Source: Lentzea indica
Lineage (GTDB): Bacteria; Actinomycetota; Actinomycetes; Mycobacteriales; Pseudonocardiaceae
Direction: 5' to 3'
NCBI RefSeq assembly: GCF_012184385.1
Contig: NZ_VSRL01000081.1
Coordinates: forward strand, 1-33,315
Length of the DNA: 33,315 nucleotides
Part shown: positions 7,345 through 16,348 of the stretch, piece after piece
Layout of the letters: every line of letters begins with the position of its first letter
How positions within the stretch are numbered: position 1 is the stretch's first letter
Position numbers and translations under genes: made by a program
Notes under the pieces: model-generated
Databases searched by the model: none
The model's input: only the letters and a program-made list of their open reading frames with translations
Told to the model about the DNA's origin: nothing

Positions 7345-8343
7345 CTAGGAGCGGCCGACACGCCCCTTCTCCCCGGCTGCCCAACAGGTGAGACCGGCGC
7401 AGTCGACGGTGTCGAAGCTGCCCGTGTCGGCGACCTTCCAGCTCTTGCCGTCCTTCGAGACGTCCGTCCCCGACGGCCCGACCGCCACGAGCCCGTGGCC
7501 GCGATAGGCGATGCCGGACCGGTACCCGACAGGAGCCTGCGTTCCGGCCTTCCAGCCACGCCCGTCGTTGGTCGCGAACGCCGGCGTCGGATCGGTCGGC
7601 TTCAGGTAGTCGCCACCGATGGCCACACCCCGCCACGGCGTCTTGAACGCCACCGCGAACACCCCGGCCGCCTCACCACTCGGCATCGGCACCTCCGACG
7701 CCTTCCACGACCGCCCACCGTCACGCGACTCCAGCACCCGTGCTTTCGCGCCGCCGCCGGTCGCGATCCACGCGTGATTGCCACTAGTGGTGACGCACTG
7801 CCCGGACGCCGCGAACGCGAACTCGCCCGGCAACGCGTCCGGCATGCCCTTCGTGTCGTTGACGTGCCAGGAACGACCGCCGTCCCACGTCCGCAGCACC
7901 CGGAACTTGCCGTCGACCGGGTCGCTCAGCGCCAGCCCGCGGAACCGGTCGAAGAACGCCACGCAGTCGTAGAACGCCTTCGGGTGGGTGTTGCGGAACG
8001 ACTCCTGCCACGTCTTACCGCCGTCCGACGTGCGGTAGATCCGCGACGACTCGCCCTCGCCGATCGACAGGGCCACGGCGTTGCGCGCGTCGAACGCCTC
8101 GATGTCGCGGAAGTCGAGCGCCGCGGTGTCCGGCGGCCCGACGGACTCCCACGACCGGCCACCGTTCACGGTCCGCAGGACAGTGCCTTTCGAGCCGCTG
8201 ACCCACGCGACCTGGCTGTTGACCGCGGACAGCCCGCGCAGCCGGGCGTCCGTGCCGGTCGGTTTCAGCTCCCAGTAGGTGTCCGCGTGTGCCACCCCGG
8301 GAAGGAGCAGGAAAGCAGCGAGTGCCGCCGCGATGATCCTCAT
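7345..8343 (-). CDS. Secreted BNR/Asp-box beta-propeller protein
   Basis: A 332-residue exported protein with a clear signal peptide (MRIIAAALAAFLLLPGVAHA, cleavage before DTYW). The mature part is a chain of Asp-box repeats of the form SxDGGxxW: TVNGGRSWE, TSDGGKTWQ, TWDGGRSWH and SRDGGRSWK, plus weaker TNDGRGWK and SKDGKSWK copies. This suggests a six- or seven-bladed propeller of the sialidase/Ycf48 fold. There is no evidence of sialidase catalytic residues, so an enzymatic call is not justified; binding or scaffolding outside the cell is as likely. The ATG at 8343 is preferred to an upstream in-frame start because it directly opens the signal peptide. It starts 32 bases after pafA and precedes the dehalogenase-like gene by 18 bases. 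Confidence 0.85.
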   Translation of the reverse strand: MRIIAAALAAFLLLPGVAHADTYWELKPTGTDARLRGLSAVNSQVAWVSGSKGTVLRTVNGGRSWESVGPPDTAALDFRDIEAFDARNAVALSIGEGESSRIYRTSDGGKTWQESFRNTHPKAFYDCVAFFDRFRGLALSDPVDGKFRVLRTWDGGRSWHVNDTKGMPDALPGEFAFAASGQCVTTSGNHAWIATGGGAKARVLESRDGGRSWKASEVPMPSGEAAGVFAVAFKTPWRGVAIGGDYLKPTDPTPAFATNDGRGWKAGTQAPVGYRSGIAYRGHGLVAVGPSGTDVSKDGKSWKVADTGSFDTVDCAGLTCWAAGEKGRVGRS

Positions 8344-8375
8344 GCGACGGCACTCTGCCACTTCTCGTGAAGCCT

Positions 8376-9734
8376 CTAAAGCGACGAAATGAGCCTTTCG
8401 ACGCGCTCGTCCACCGCCCTGAACGGGTCCTTGCACAGCACCGTGCGCTGAGCCTGGTCGTTCAGCTTCAGGTGCACCCAGTCGACGGTGAAGTCGCGCC
8501 CGGCGGCCTGCGCGGCGGCGATGAAGTCACCGCGCAGCTTGGCTCGCGTGGTCTGCGGCGGGGTGTCCTTGGCCGCCTCGATCTCGCCGTCGTCGGTCAC
8601 GCGCTCGACCTGGCCCTTGCGCTGCAGCAGGTCGAACACGCCACGGCCGCGGCGGATGTCGTGGTAGGCGAGGTCGAGCTGGGCGATGCGCGGGTTGGAC
8701 AGGTCCATGTTGTGCTTGGCCATGTACCGCTCCATCAGGCGGTTCTTGATGGCCCAGTCGATCTCGCGGTCGATCTTGGAGAGGTCCTGCGCCTCGACGG
8801 CGTCGAGCGTGCGGCCCCACAGTTCGAGGACGCGCTGCGCCATCGGGTCCGGCGAGCGCTTGGACACGTGCTCGACGGCCTTCTCGTAGTACTCGCGCTG
8901 GATGTCGAGTGCGGAGGCTTCCTTGCCGCCCGCCAGGCGGACGGTGCGGCGGCCGGTCAGGTCGTGGGAGATCTCGCGGATGGCGCGGATCGGGTTGTCC
9001 AGGGAGAAGTCGCGGAACTGGACGCCCTGCTCGATCATCTCCAGCACGAGGTTCGCGCTGCCCACCTTGAGCAGCGTCGTCACCTCGGACATGTTCGAGT
9101 CGCCCACGATGACGTGCAGGCGCCGGTAGCGCTCGGCGTCTGCATGAGGCTCGTCGCGCGTGTTGATGATCGGGCGGGAACGCGTGGTCGCGGACGACAC
9201 GCCCTCCCAGATGTGCTCTGCGCGCTGCGAGAGGCAGTACACGGCACCGCGCGGGGTCTGCAGGACCTTGCCCGCGCCGCAGATCAGCTGGCGGGTGACC
9301 AGGAACGGCAGCAGCACGTCCGCGATGCGCGAGAACTCGCCGGCGCGAGCCACCAGGTAGTTCTCGTGACAGCCGTACGAGTTGCCCGCGGAGTCCGTGT
9401 TGTTCTTGAACAGGAAGATGTCGCCGCCGATGCCCTCGTCTGCCAGCCTGCGCTCGGCGTCGACGAGCAGGTCCTCGAGGATCCGCTCACCCGCCTTGTC
9501 GTGGGTGACGAGCTGGGCCAGGTCGTCGCACTCGGCCGTGGCGTACTCCGGGTGAGAGCCGACGTCCAGGTAGAGCCGGGAGCCGTTGCGCAGGAACACG
9601 TTGGACGAGCGTCCCCAGGAGACGACCCTGCGGAACAGGTACCGCGCGACCTCGTCCGGGGACAGACGACGCTGCCCGTGGAAGGTGCAGGTCACCCCGA
9701 ATTCTGTCTCAATGCCGAAGATCCGCCGCTGCAT
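8376..9734 (-). CDS. pafA: Pup-protein ligase PafA
   Basis: Ligates the C-terminal Glu of Pup to substrate lysines using ATP, marking proteins for the proteasome. The 452-residue sequence opens [13 protein letters not shown], the ATP/Mg-binding strand with Glu9. [14 protein letters not shown] follows, whose Asp57 matches the catalytic base Asp64 of the Corynebacterium enzyme. Downstream are [20 protein letters not shown] and [20 protein letters not shown], all diagnostic of PafA rather than Dop, and the Dop-specific loop is absent. The ATG lies 6 bases after a TACTGT -10 box, so the message is probably leaderless. It is divergent from the PAP2-lipid kinase gene. Confidence 0.98.
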   Translation of the reverse strand: MQRRIFGIETEFGVTCTFHGQRRLSPDEVARYLFRRVVSWGRSSNVFLRNGSRLYLDVGSHPEYATAECDDLAQLVTHDKAGERILEDLLVDAERRLADEGIGGDIFLFKNNTDSAGNSYGCHENYLVARAGEFSRIADVLLPFLVTRQLICGAGKVLQTPRGAVYCLSQRAEHIWEGVSSATTRSRPIINTRDEPHADAERYRRLHVIVGDSNMSEVTTLLKVGSANLVLEMIEQGVQFRDFSLDNPIRAIREISHDLTGRRTVRLAGGKEASALDIQREYYEKAVEHVSKRSPDPMAQRVLELWGRTLDAVEAQDLSKIDREIDWAIKNRLMERYMAKHNMDLSNPRIAQLDLAYHDIRRGRGVFDLLQRKGQVERVTDDGEIEAAKDTPPQTTRAKLRGDFIAAAQAAGRDFTVDWVHLKLNDQAQRTVLCKDPFRAVDERVERLISSL

Positions 9735-9740
9735 CCCTCA

Positions 9741-9746
9741 ACAGTA
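9741..9746 (-). promoter_or_regulatory. -10 element of pafA (leaderless start)
   Basis: TACTGT on the minus strand, 6 bases before the pafA ATG. It faces away from a second -10 (9802-9807) serving the divergent gene. Confidence 0.5.
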
Positions 9747-9801
9747 GGCGACTTCCGGCCGCACGCGGGTGATCCGTTCGGGCGGCACGCCGGTTGCGGT
9801 T

Positions 9802-9807
9802 TAGTGT
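9802..9807 (+). promoter_or_regulatory. -10 element of the PAP2-lipid kinase gene
   Basis: TAGTGT, 7 bases before GTG 9815, again fitting a leaderless transcript. The TTG at 9794 would lie upstream of this promoter and is therefore an unlikely start. Confidence 0.5.
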
Positions 9808-9814
9808 CGAAGGG

Positions 9815-11215
9815 GTGTGGAAACGGGTCAGCGCTCTCGACAAGAAGCTCATGAGCTCCTCTGCCGGACTGCCTCCCAGCAGGCTCGACAGGGGTATGAA
9901 GAGACTTTCCCGCGCCGCGAACCACAGTGTGTTGTGGTTCGTCGTCGCGGCGATTCTGGCAACCGGGAAAGGCCCGTTCCGGCGGGGCGCGATGAGGGGG
10001 CTCGCGGCCATCGCCGGGGCCTCTGCCAGCGCGAACCTGGTCGGCAAGTCCCTTTTTCCGCGCCGTCGGCCCGCCGCGGATCTGCTCGCGGTGGCGCGCA
10101 GGCTGTCCCGGCACCCGACGTCGTCGTCATTCCCGTCCGGACATTCCGCGTCAGCTGCTGCTTTCGCCACCGCGGTGGCCATGGAATCGCCTCGCGCCGG
10201 AGTGGTGATCGCCCCGATCGCGGCTGCCGTGGCTTATTCACGCGTGCACACGGGCGTGCATTGGCCTTCCGACGTTGCGGCTGGTGCGGCGGTGGGTGCG
10301 GGGGCCGCGCTGCTGACTCGCCGTTGGTGGCCTCTCGGGCTGAACGAACCTGCTTCGGCCTACGAGCACGCCGAGCTGACGTCCCTGCAGGAGGGTGACG
10401 GGCTGGTCGTGGTGGTGAACCCGTACTCCGGGCTCGGGCCGGACCCCTCGCCGCGGATCGCCGAGGAGTGGCCGAAGGCGCAGATCGTGCCGATCGAGAA
10501 GCTGGAGTCGCTGCCGGACGCGAAAGCGCTGGGTGTGGCCGGTGGCGACGGCACCGTGGCCGCCGTGGCCGCCATCGCGGTTGAGCGCGACCTGCCGCTC
10601 GTGCTCATCCCCTCTGGCACGTTGAACCACTTCGCGCGCGACGTGGGCATCACCGGTCTGCACGACACGGCCCAGGCGGTCGCGGACGGCGTGGGCGTGC
10701 GCGTCGACCTCGCGCAGGTCAACGGGCAGTGGTTCGTGAACACGGCGTCGCTGGGTGGCTACCCGGACATGGTGCGGATCCGCGAGAAGCTGCAGAAGCG
10801 CTGGGGCAAGTGGCCCGCTGCGGTGATCGCGCTGGCCCGCGTGCTGCAGCGCGCCCGGCCGTTGGAGATGACGATCGACGGCGACAAGCACCTGGTGTGG
10901 CTGCTGTTCGTGGGCAACGGGCCGTACCGGCCCAAGGGGTTCGCACCGACGATGCGCCCGCGTCTGAACGACGGGCTGCTCGACGTGCGATATGTGCGGG
11001 CGGACCGGCAGTTCTCCCGGACCAGGTTCTTCCTGGGTGCCCTGCTCGGGGCGTTGGAGCACTCGCGCACGTACCGGCATCTCGAAGTGGCCTCGCTGAA
11101 CGTCGAGGTGCACGGCGCACCCATCTCCATCGCGACGGACGGTGAGGTGCGCGAGAGAGGCAGGCACTTCGCGTTCCGATCGCGTGCTGCGGCGTTGGGC
11201 ATCTATCGGCCATAA
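9815..11215 (+). CDS. PAP2 phosphatase-diacylglycerol kinase fusion protein
   Basis: A 466-residue two-domain lipid enzyme. The N-terminal part (about 25-175) is a membrane PAP2-type phosphatase: motif 1 K78 to RRRP (83-86), motif 2 SFPSGH (106-110) and motif 3 SRVHTGVHWPSD with His149 and Asp153. The C-terminal part (about 195-466) is a DAGK catalytic domain with GGDGT (243-247) and PSGTLNHFARD (266-276). Such fusions occur in actinobacteria; one half could dephosphorylate and the other phosphorylate lipid intermediates, but neither substrate is known. I chose GTG 9815 because TAGTGT lies 7 bases before it. The stop lies just upstream of the iclR operator, so iclR is separately controlled. 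Confidence 0.92.
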   Translation: MWKRVSALDKKLMSSSAGLPPSRLDRGMKRLSRAANHSVLWFVVAAILATGKGPFRRGAMRGLAAIAGASASANLVGKSLFPRRRPAADLLAVARRLSRHPTSSSFPSGHSASAAAFATAVAMESPRAGVVIAPIAAAVAYSRVHTGVHWPSDVAAGAAVGAGAALLTRRWWPLGLNEPASAYEHAELTSLQEGDGLVVVVNPYSGLGPDPSPRIAEEWPKAQIVPIEKLESLPDAKALGVAGGDGTVAAVAAIAVERDLPLVLIPSGTLNHFARDVGITGLHDTAQAVADGVGVRVDLAQVNGQWFVNTASLGGYPDMVRIREKLQKRWGKWPAAVIALARVLQRARPLEMTIDGDKHLVWLLFVGNGPYRPKGFAPTMRPRLNDGLLDVRYVRADRQFSRTRFFLGALLGALEHSRTYRHLEVASLNVEVHGAPISIATDGEVRERGRHFAFRSRAAALGIYRP

Positions 11216-11218
11216 GGC

Positions 11219-11235
11219 GTTCGACATTGTCGAAC
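11219..11235. promoter_or_regulatory. IclR/GylR-type operator before iclR
   Basis: GTTCGACATTGTCGAAC, a perfect 17-bp inverted repeat with a single central base. It lies 22 bases upstream of the iclR start, where a -35 would be, and is matched by an almost identical palindrome before glpK. Autoregulation by the adjacent IclR protein is the simplest reading. Confidence 0.8.
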
Positions 11236-11244
11236 ATTCGCAGC

Positions 11245-11250
11245 TAGAGT
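11245..11250 (+). promoter_or_regulatory. -10 element of iclR (leaderless start)
   Basis: TAGAGT with 7 bases to GTG 11258. The operator at 11219-11235 overlaps the expected -35 position. Confidence 0.5.
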
Positions 11251-11257
11251 ACGTGCT

Positions 11258-12013
11258 GTGCCCGGACCCATTCAGTCCATTCAGCGCGCGGCGGAGGTCC
11301 TGAAGCTGCTCGCGCACGGCGGCGCGCACCAGCTGAGCGTCGGCGAGATCGCCCGCGCCCTGGACCTGGCGAAACCGACGGTGCACGGCATTCTGCGGAC
11401 GTTGCACGAGGTCGGGTTCGTCGAGCAGGAGGTCGAGGGCGGCAAGTACCGCCTGGGTGCCGCGCTGTTCCAGATCGGCACCTCGTACCTCGACGGCAAC
11501 GAGCTGCGCGCGAAGGCGTTGAACTGGTCGGACACGCTGGCGATGCGTGCGCGCGAGGCGGTGCGCATCGGCGTGATGCACGGCAAGCACGTGCTCGTTG
11601 TGCACCACGTGTTCCGGCCGGACAACAGCCGGCAGACGCTCGACACCGGCGCGTTGCTGCCGTGGCACGCGACCGCCCTCGGCAAGGCGCTGGTGGCGTT
11701 CGGCGAGTGGCCGGACAGAGACCTGCGGCGGTTCACCCGGCACACGCTCAGCCCCGAGGACCTGCACACCGCCATGAACGAGGTCCGTGACCGCGATTGG
11801 GCTTACGACCTGCACGAACTCGTCGAGGGCGAGGCTTCTATCGCTGCCCCGATCCGGGACAGGCGCGGCGTGGTCGTCGGCGCGGTCGGCATCTCGGGAC
11901 CGGTCGAGCGGCTGTGCGAGTCACCCGATCAGCCTCCGCGTCTCGAGCTCGTGTCCTACGTACGTGAGGCAGCTCGCAGCGTTTCGAGAGAGCTCGGCGG
12001 CCTCTCTTGGTAG
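11258..12013 (+). CDS. IclR-family regulator of the glycerol genes (GylR/GlpR-like)
   Basis: A 251-residue DNA-binding regulator. The N-terminal winged helix-turn-helix covers about residues 5-65 (SVGEIARALDLAKPTVHGIL), and the C-terminal effector domain about 80-245 (with LPWHATALGKALVAF and the APIRDRRGVVVGAVGISGP strand). In Streptomyces an IclR protein (GylR) controls glycerol catabolism in response to glycerol-3-phosphate. The role here is inferred from the position directly upstream of glpK and the shared palindromic operators. The GTG start lacks a ribosome site but follows TAGAGT by 7 bases, so the message is likely leaderless. The gene ends 53 bases before glpK. Confidence 0.92.
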   Translation: MPGPIQSIQRAAEVLKLLAHGGAHQLSVGEIARALDLAKPTVHGILRTLHEVGFVEQEVEGGKYRLGAALFQIGTSYLDGNELRAKALNWSDTLAMRAREAVRIGVMHGKHVLVVHHVFRPDNSRQTLDTGALLPWHATALGKALVAFGEWPDRDLRRFTRHTLSPEDLHTAMNEVRDRDWAYDLHELVEGEASIAAPIRDRRGVVVGAVGISGPVERLCESPDQPPRLELVSYVREAARSVSRELGGLSW

Positions 12014-12019
12014 TAGTGT
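12014..12019 (+). promoter_or_regulatory. Possible -10 element of glpKD
   Basis: TAGTGT directly follows the iclR stop codon. Transcription would start near 12026, inside the operator at 12022-12046, which suits steric repression. Confidence 0.35.
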
Positions 12020-12021
12020 GA

Positions 12022-12046
12022 AACCGTTCGACAATGTCGAATGGTT
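12022..12046. promoter_or_regulatory. IclR/GylR-type operator before glpK
   Basis: The core TTCGACAATGTCGAA (12027-12041) is a perfect 15-bp inverted repeat. It is flanked by AACC and GGTT so that 12 of 13 bases on each side of the dyad match, apart from one mismatched pair (12026/12042). It differs from the iclR copy only at the central base within the core. It lies between the putative glpK -10 and the ribosome site. Confidence 0.8.
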
Positions 12047-12066
12047 CACACAGAGGAGTGTGCACG

Positions 12067-13536
12067 GTGAGCTACATCGCGGCGATCGACCAGGGCACGA
12101 CGTCGTCCCGGTGCATCGTGTTCGACCAGTCCGGCGGAATCGTGTCGGTCGCTCAGCGCGAGCACCGGCAGATCTTCCCGAAGCCGGGCTGGGTGGAGCA
12201 CGACGCGACCGAGATCTGGACGAACGTGCAGTCCGTCGTTCGTGACGCCCTCGCGCAGGCATCTCTCTCGCACGCCGACATCGCCGCGTTCGGCATCACG
12301 AACCAGCGCGAGACCACGGTCGTGTGGGACAAAGCGACCGGCGAGCCCGTGCACAACGCGATCGTCTGGCAGGACACGCGCACCGACACGTTGATCAAGT
12401 CTTTGGGACACGAGGACAAGTTCCGCGAGCGCGCCGGTCTGCCTTTGGCGACCTACTTCTCCGGCCCGAAGCTGCGGTGGCTGCTGGACAACGTCGACGG
12501 GCTGCGTGCCAGGGCCGAGCGCGGCGAAGTCCTGTTCGGCACCATGGACACCTGGCTCATCTGGAACCTGACCGGCCGCCACGTCACCGACGTGACGAAC
12601 GCGTCGCGCACCATGCTGATGAACCTGGAGACCCTGGACTGGGATCCGGAGATGGTGTCCGCAATGGACGTTCCGCTCTCGATGCTCCCCGAAATCCGTT
12701 CCTCGTCAGAGGTTTACGGCACCTACGAAGGCGTGCCCGTCGCTTCGGCGCTCGGTGACCAGCAAGCCGCCCTGTTCGGCCAGACCTGTTTCGCGCCCGG
12801 CGAAGGCAAGTGCACGTACGGCACCGGCGCGTTCCTGCTGATCAACACGGGCGACAAGCCGGTGCACTCGCGGAACGGGCTGCTCACCACCGTGGGCTAC
12901 AAGATCGGCGACGAGCCCGCCGCGTACGCGCTGGAGGGCGCGATCGCGGTGACCGGCGCGCTGGTGCAGTGGTTCCGGGACAAGGTCGGGCTGATCTCGT
13001 CGGCGGCGGAGATCGAGACGCTGGCGCGCACGGTGGACGACAACGGCGGCGCGTACTTCGTGCCCGCGTTCTCCGGCCTGTTCGCGCCGTACTGGCGAAG
13101 TGACGCTCGTGGCGTGATCGCCGGCCTGACGGGCTACATCTCGCGCGGACACCTCGCACGGGCGGTGCTGGAGGCGTCCGCGTGGCAGACGCGCGAGGTC
13201 GTGGACGCGATGAACGCCGACTCCGGTGTGGACCTCACGACGTTGCGGGTCGACGGCGGCATGACGGCGAACAACCTGCTCATGCAGTTCCTGGCGGACG
13301 TGCTGGACGTGCCGGTGGTGCGCCCGATCGTCGCGGAGACGACGTGCCTCGGCGCGGCGTACGCGGCCGGTCTGGCGGTGGGCTACTGGCCTTCGGCCGA
13401 CGCTCTGAAAGCGAACTGGCACAAGGCGGCCGAATGGGAGCCGTCGATGGAACCGGCGGCGCGAGCCCGCGGCTACCGGAAGTGGAAGAAGGCGGTCGAG
13501 CGGACCGTCGGGTGGATGGACGAGGACGATGACTGA
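12067..13536 (+). CDS. glpK: Glycerol kinase
   Basis: Phosphorylates glycerol to sn-glycerol-3-phosphate with ATP in the cytosol, trapping it for catabolism or lipid synthesis. The 489-residue FGGY-family protein opens with the phosphate-binding IDQGTTSSR (residues 7-15). Other FGGY motifs are [39 protein letters not shown] and [13 protein letters not shown] chose GTG 12067 because GAGGAG lies 8 bases before it and [15 protein letters not shown] is the usual N-terminus. Its stop overlaps the glpD start by 8 bases, so kinase and dehydrogenase are translationally coupled. No glpF facilitator accompanies it. Confidence 0.97.
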   Translation: MSYIAAIDQGTTSSRCIVFDQSGGIVSVAQREHRQIFPKPGWVEHDATEIWTNVQSVVRDALAQASLSHADIAAFGITNQRETTVVWDKATGEPVHNAIVWQDTRTDTLIKSLGHEDKFRERAGLPLATYFSGPKLRWLLDNVDGLRARAERGEVLFGTMDTWLIWNLTGRHVTDVTNASRTMLMNLETLDWDPEMVSAMDVPLSMLPEIRSSSEVYGTYEGVPVASALGDQQAALFGQTCFAPGEGKCTYGTGAFLLINTGDKPVHSRNGLLTTVGYKIGDEPAAYALEGAIAVTGALVQWFRDKVGLISSAAEIETLARTVDDNGGAYFVPAFSGLFAPYWRSDARGVIAGLTGYISRGHLARAVLEASAWQTREVVDAMNADSGVDLTTLRVDGGMTANNLLMQFLADVLDVPVVRPIVAETTCLGAAYAAGLAVGYWPSADALKANWHKAAEWEPSMEPAARARGYRKWKKAVERTVGWMDEDDD

Positions 13537-15052
13537 CTTTTCTGCTCAGCGGGCTCGCGCCCGTGAGGAACTCCAGCACGGCAAGTTCGACGTCGTCGTG
13601 ATCGGCGGCGGCATCCTGGGCATCGCGACCACGTGGGCCGCGGCACGGTCCGGGCTCAGGGTCGCGCTGGTGGAGAGCGGTGACTTCGCGGGCGCCACCT
13701 CGTCCGCGTCGTCGAAGCTCGTGCACGGCGGCCTGCGCTACCTCGCGATGGGCCCGTCGGCCGTGCCGATGGTGCACGAGAACCACAAGGAACGCCGGGC
13801 ACTGGGCGACCGCCTTGCCCCGCACCTGGTGCGCCCGCTGCCGTTCCTCGTCCCCGTCTACAAGGGTGGCCCGCACAGCCGTTTCGTGCTGGGTGCGGGC
13901 GTCACGTTGTACTCCGCGCTGTCGGGCTTCGGCGACGGCATGGGGAAGGTGCTGTCGGCGCGCAGGGCTGTGGAGTGGGTGCCTGACCTGCGCGCCGACG
14001 GTCTGCGCGGTGCCGCGATGTACTACGACCACCAGATGAACGACAGCCGCGTGGCGATCACCGCCGCCCGCGCCGCCGCCGAGGCCGGTGCCGTGCTGCT
14101 CAACCACATCTCGGTCGTGGGCCTGCGCAAGACCGGTTCGAAGGTGACCGGCGTCGACCTGCGCGACTCGCTGGGCGAGCTCGGCGTCGACGCTCGCGTC
14201 GTCGTGAACGCCACCGGTCCGTGGCTCGACGTGCTGCGGCGCATGGAGGATCCCGCCGCCGACCCGTCGATCCGCCTGTCGAAGGGTTCGCACCTGGTGA
14301 TGCGGACGTCGTCGGAGTGGAAGGCCGCGCTGACGATCCCGGTGGACGACGTGCGCGTGTCGTTCGCGATCCCGTGGGAGGGCCACCTTCTGCTGGGCAC
14401 CACCGACGAGGCGTACGAGGGCGACCCGGCCGCCGTGTCCTGCACCGAGGCCGACGTCGACCAGATCATGTCCGAGGCGGGTGTCGCCGTCACCGGGCTG
14501 GACAAGAAGAACCTCGCGTACACGTTCGCGGGCCTGCGTGTGCTGCCCGGTGGCCCCGGCGACACCTCGCACGCCAAGCGCGAGACCGTGATCACCGCGG
14601 GGTCCGGCGGCATGATCAGCGTGGCCGGCGGCAAGTGGACGACGTTCCGCAAGATCGGCGCCACCGTCCTGGCTCGCGTGAACACCGAGCTCGGCCGCAC
14701 GTTCGACGGCCCGCTCGACGGCGTCGCACTGCCGGGTTCGGCTCAGCCCGACACCGTCGGTTCGGTGCTCGGCCACGCCTGGGACGCGCTGCCCGACGAC
14801 GTCGTGCGCCACCTGGCGACCCACTACGGCACGACGTCGCACGAAGTCGTCGCCCTCGGCCTGGAGAACCCCGCTCTGCTCGAACGCGTCCACCCGGACG
14901 GCCCGGACATCTGGGCTCAGGTCGAGCACGCCCGCCGCACCGAGTGGGCGTCCGAAGTGGACGACGTGCTGCGCCGCCGCACCACCGTGATGGTCCGCGG
15001 CCTCGACTCACCCGAGGTGCGCACGCGGGTGTCGGAGCTGCTCGCGTCCTGA
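13529..15052 (+). CDS. glpD: Aerobic glycerol-3-phosphate dehydrogenase
   Basis: FAD-dependent, membrane-associated enzyme that oxidises glycerol-3-phosphate to dihydroxyacetone phosphate and passes electrons to quinone. The dinucleotide-binding motif [20 protein letters not shown] lies near residues 21-40, followed by [18 protein letters not shown], which contacts [21 protein letters not shown], the second FAD signature, lies in the C-terminal half, followed by the DAO C-terminal domain. At 507 residues it is within the range of actinobacterial GlpD proteins. It starts inside the last codons of glpK and ends 4 bases before the convergent phosphotransferase gene, with no visible terminator between. 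Confidence 0.96.
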   Translation: MTDFSAQRARAREELQHGKFDVVVIGGGILGIATTWAAARSGLRVALVESGDFAGATSSASSKLVHGGLRYLAMGPSAVPMVHENHKERRALGDRLAPHLVRPLPFLVPVYKGGPHSRFVLGAGVTLYSALSGFGDGMGKVLSARRAVEWVPDLRADGLRGAAMYYDHQMNDSRVAITAARAAAEAGAVLLNHISVVGLRKTGSKVTGVDLRDSLGELGVDARVVVNATGPWLDVLRRMEDPAADPSIRLSKGSHLVMRTSSEWKAALTIPVDDVRVSFAIPWEGHLLLGTTDEAYEGDPAAVSCTEADVDQIMSEAGVAVTGLDKKNLAYTFAGLRVLPGGPGDTSHAKRETVITAGSGGMISVAGGKWTTFRKIGATVLARVNTELGRTFDGPLDGVALPGSAQPDTVGSVLGHAWDALPDDVVRHLATHYGTTSHEVVALGLENPALLERVHPDGPDIWAQVEHARRTEWASEVDDVLRRRTTVMVRGLDSPEVRTRVSELLAS

Positions 15053-15056
15053 CCGT

Positions 15057-15884
15057 TCAGCACGCCATCCCGAGCTCGACCAGGTAGTCGGCGAGCTCGG
15101 GCGCGGAGTGGAACGCGCTGCGCAACGCCAACGACCCGTCGCAGCCCAGCACGACCTCCTCCCGTGACACCACGCGGTGTTCCAGGCGGAGCCCTTCCAG
15201 ATAGGCGTCGATGATCTCCTCCCGCACCGGGGGCAGGTCATCGACCGCCATCCGCCCCTCCTGGGCCAGACCCACGAGCAGCTGACCCAGGTCGGAGCCC
15301 ACCGGGAACGGGCACTGCCAGCCCACGTCGATCACCACGAACGACTCGGGGGCGTCGGCGGGCACGAGCAGGTTCTGCGGGCACGCGTCGCCGTGCCCGG
15401 TCGCCTGAGGCAACGCCTCCAGCCGTGCCAACAGATCTGGTATCCGCTCGGCGAGCGGCGGGCAGTCCGGCCGCAGAAACGCTTCCCTGACAAGCCTTCC
15501 CTCGTACAGCAACCGCATCGCCCGACCGGGCGCGCCACCGAACCGCCGCCCCGCCCACCTGCCGAGCCCGAGTGCCGCTCGCCGGAACCTCGGCAGGTCC
15601 CACGCCACCTCGGCACAGCGGACGTCCTCCAGCCACAGCCCGATGCGGTCGCCCAGGTCGTCCACGCGCAGCACGCGCGGCCGGCGCAGGCCCGGCGGCA
15701 ACGGGAAGCCCGCCAGCAGGAACTCCGCCTCGTCCCGCCACGGGAACTCCCCGACCAGTTCGGCCAGCTCGCCAGGAAAACCGGGCCGCCGCAGGACTTT
15801 CACGAACACCAACTCACCCGCGGTCACGACGCGGTAGACCGCCGCCGTGGTCAAGGCGACCGGACTGAACGCCACCGGCACCAC
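15057..15884 (-). CDS. Aminoglycoside phosphotransferase-like (APH-fold) kinase
   Basis: A 275-residue small-molecule kinase of the protein kinase-like APH superfamily. The catalytic loop is GHGDACPQNLLV (His164, Asp166, Asn171), and the metal-binding aspartate is Asp186 in VVIDVGW. The N-terminal lobe is short, with ELVFVKVLRRPG supplying the likely ATP-contact lysine. The substrate is unknown and a resistance role should not be assumed. The start is uncertain: three closely spaced GTG codons (15884, 15881, 15875) follow the MarR stop within 20 bases, none with a clear ribosome site. Reading through from marR by coupling is likely. Confidence 0.75.
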   Translation of the reverse strand: MVPVAFSPVALTTAAVYRVVTAGELVFVKVLRRPGFPGELAELVGEFPWRDEAEFLLAGFPLPPGLRRPRVLRVDDLGDRIGLWLEDVRCAEVAWDLPRFRRAALGLGRWAGRRFGGAPGRAMRLLYEGRLVREAFLRPDCPPLAERIPDLLARLEALPQATGHGDACPQNLLVPADAPESFVVIDVGWQCPFPVGSDLGQLLVGLAQEGRMAVDDLPPVREEIIDAYLEGLRLEHRVVSREEVVLGCDGSLALRSAFHSAPELADYLVELGMAC

Positions 15885-15889
15885 GCGGG

Positions 15890-16309
15890 TCAGCGGTACG
15901 GGTCGGTGATCTCGCCGAGCATCTCCAGGGCCTCGCGCAGCTGGCTCATGCGGCGCTTGCCGATGTGTTGTTCCCATTCCGCCTCGATTCTGGCCAGCTC
16001 CGCGTTCGCGACGGGGACGGCGCCCTTCGCCTTCTCGGTCACCCGCACGAGCCGGGCTCTGCCGTCCGACGGGTCCGGCACCCGTTCCACGAACCCGGCC
16101 TTCTCCAGCTGGTCCACCAGGAACCCGGCGGTCTGCTTGGTGACCTGGGCCGCCTCCGCGAGCACGGTCAGCCGCGTGCCTTCCGGGTCGACGCGCATGA
16201 GCACCCGTGCCTGCGCCTGCGTCACGTCGAACCCCGCCGCGTTGACCGCGGCCAGGACGCGGTTCTCCAGGGCGCGGTTCGGGATGAAGAGCAGCAGACC
16301 GATGTTCAC
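15890..16309 (-). CDS. MarR-family transcriptional regulator
   Basis: A 139-residue winged-helix dimeric repressor. The helix-turn-helix is LTVLAEAAQVTKQTAGFLVDQ (about 47-67), and the wing is VPDPSDGRARLVRVTEKAK, with the D-x-R motif typical of MarR proteins. GTG start with GGGAG 5 bases upstream. It is divergent from the mycothiol-dependent enzyme gene. The shared 77-base spacer holds a 23-bp palindrome that it probably binds, so both directions may respond to the same ligand. Confidence 0.92.
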   Translation of the reverse strand: MNIGLLLFIPNRALENRVLAAVNAAGFDVTQAQARVLMRVDPEGTRLTVLAEAAQVTKQTAGFLVDQLEKAGFVERVPDPSDGRARLVRVTEKAKGAVPVANAELARIEAEWEQHIGKRRMSQLREALEMLGEITDPYR

Positions 16310-16325
16310 GCGGGCTCCCGTTGCT

Positions 16326-16348
16326 TTTAGTCAGAGACTCTGATTAAA
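16326..16348. promoter_or_regulatory. Palindromic MarR operator
   Basis: Inverted repeat centred on base 16337 with core TCAGAGACTCTGA (16331-16343), extended on both sides to 23 bp with one mismatched pair. A second TAGTCAG half-copy lies at 16350-16356. Position and symmetry fit binding by the adjacent MarR regulator, repressing both divergent genes. Confidence 0.7.

Noticed and set aside
7345..8343. BNR protein considered as a sialidase
   Set aside because: Asp-boxes are present, but no sialidase arginine triad or FRIP motif is seen, so only a propeller fold is claimed.
6436..8370. 644-codon + strand open frame opposite the hydrolase and BNR genes
   Set aside because: It spans two well-supported minus strand genes and their spacer. 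The composition is that of an antisense high-GC frame.
15057..15884. APH-fold kinase considered as an antibiotic resistance gene
   Set aside because: Only the general catalytic motif is present. The fold covers many metabolic kinases and no resistance-gene context is visible.
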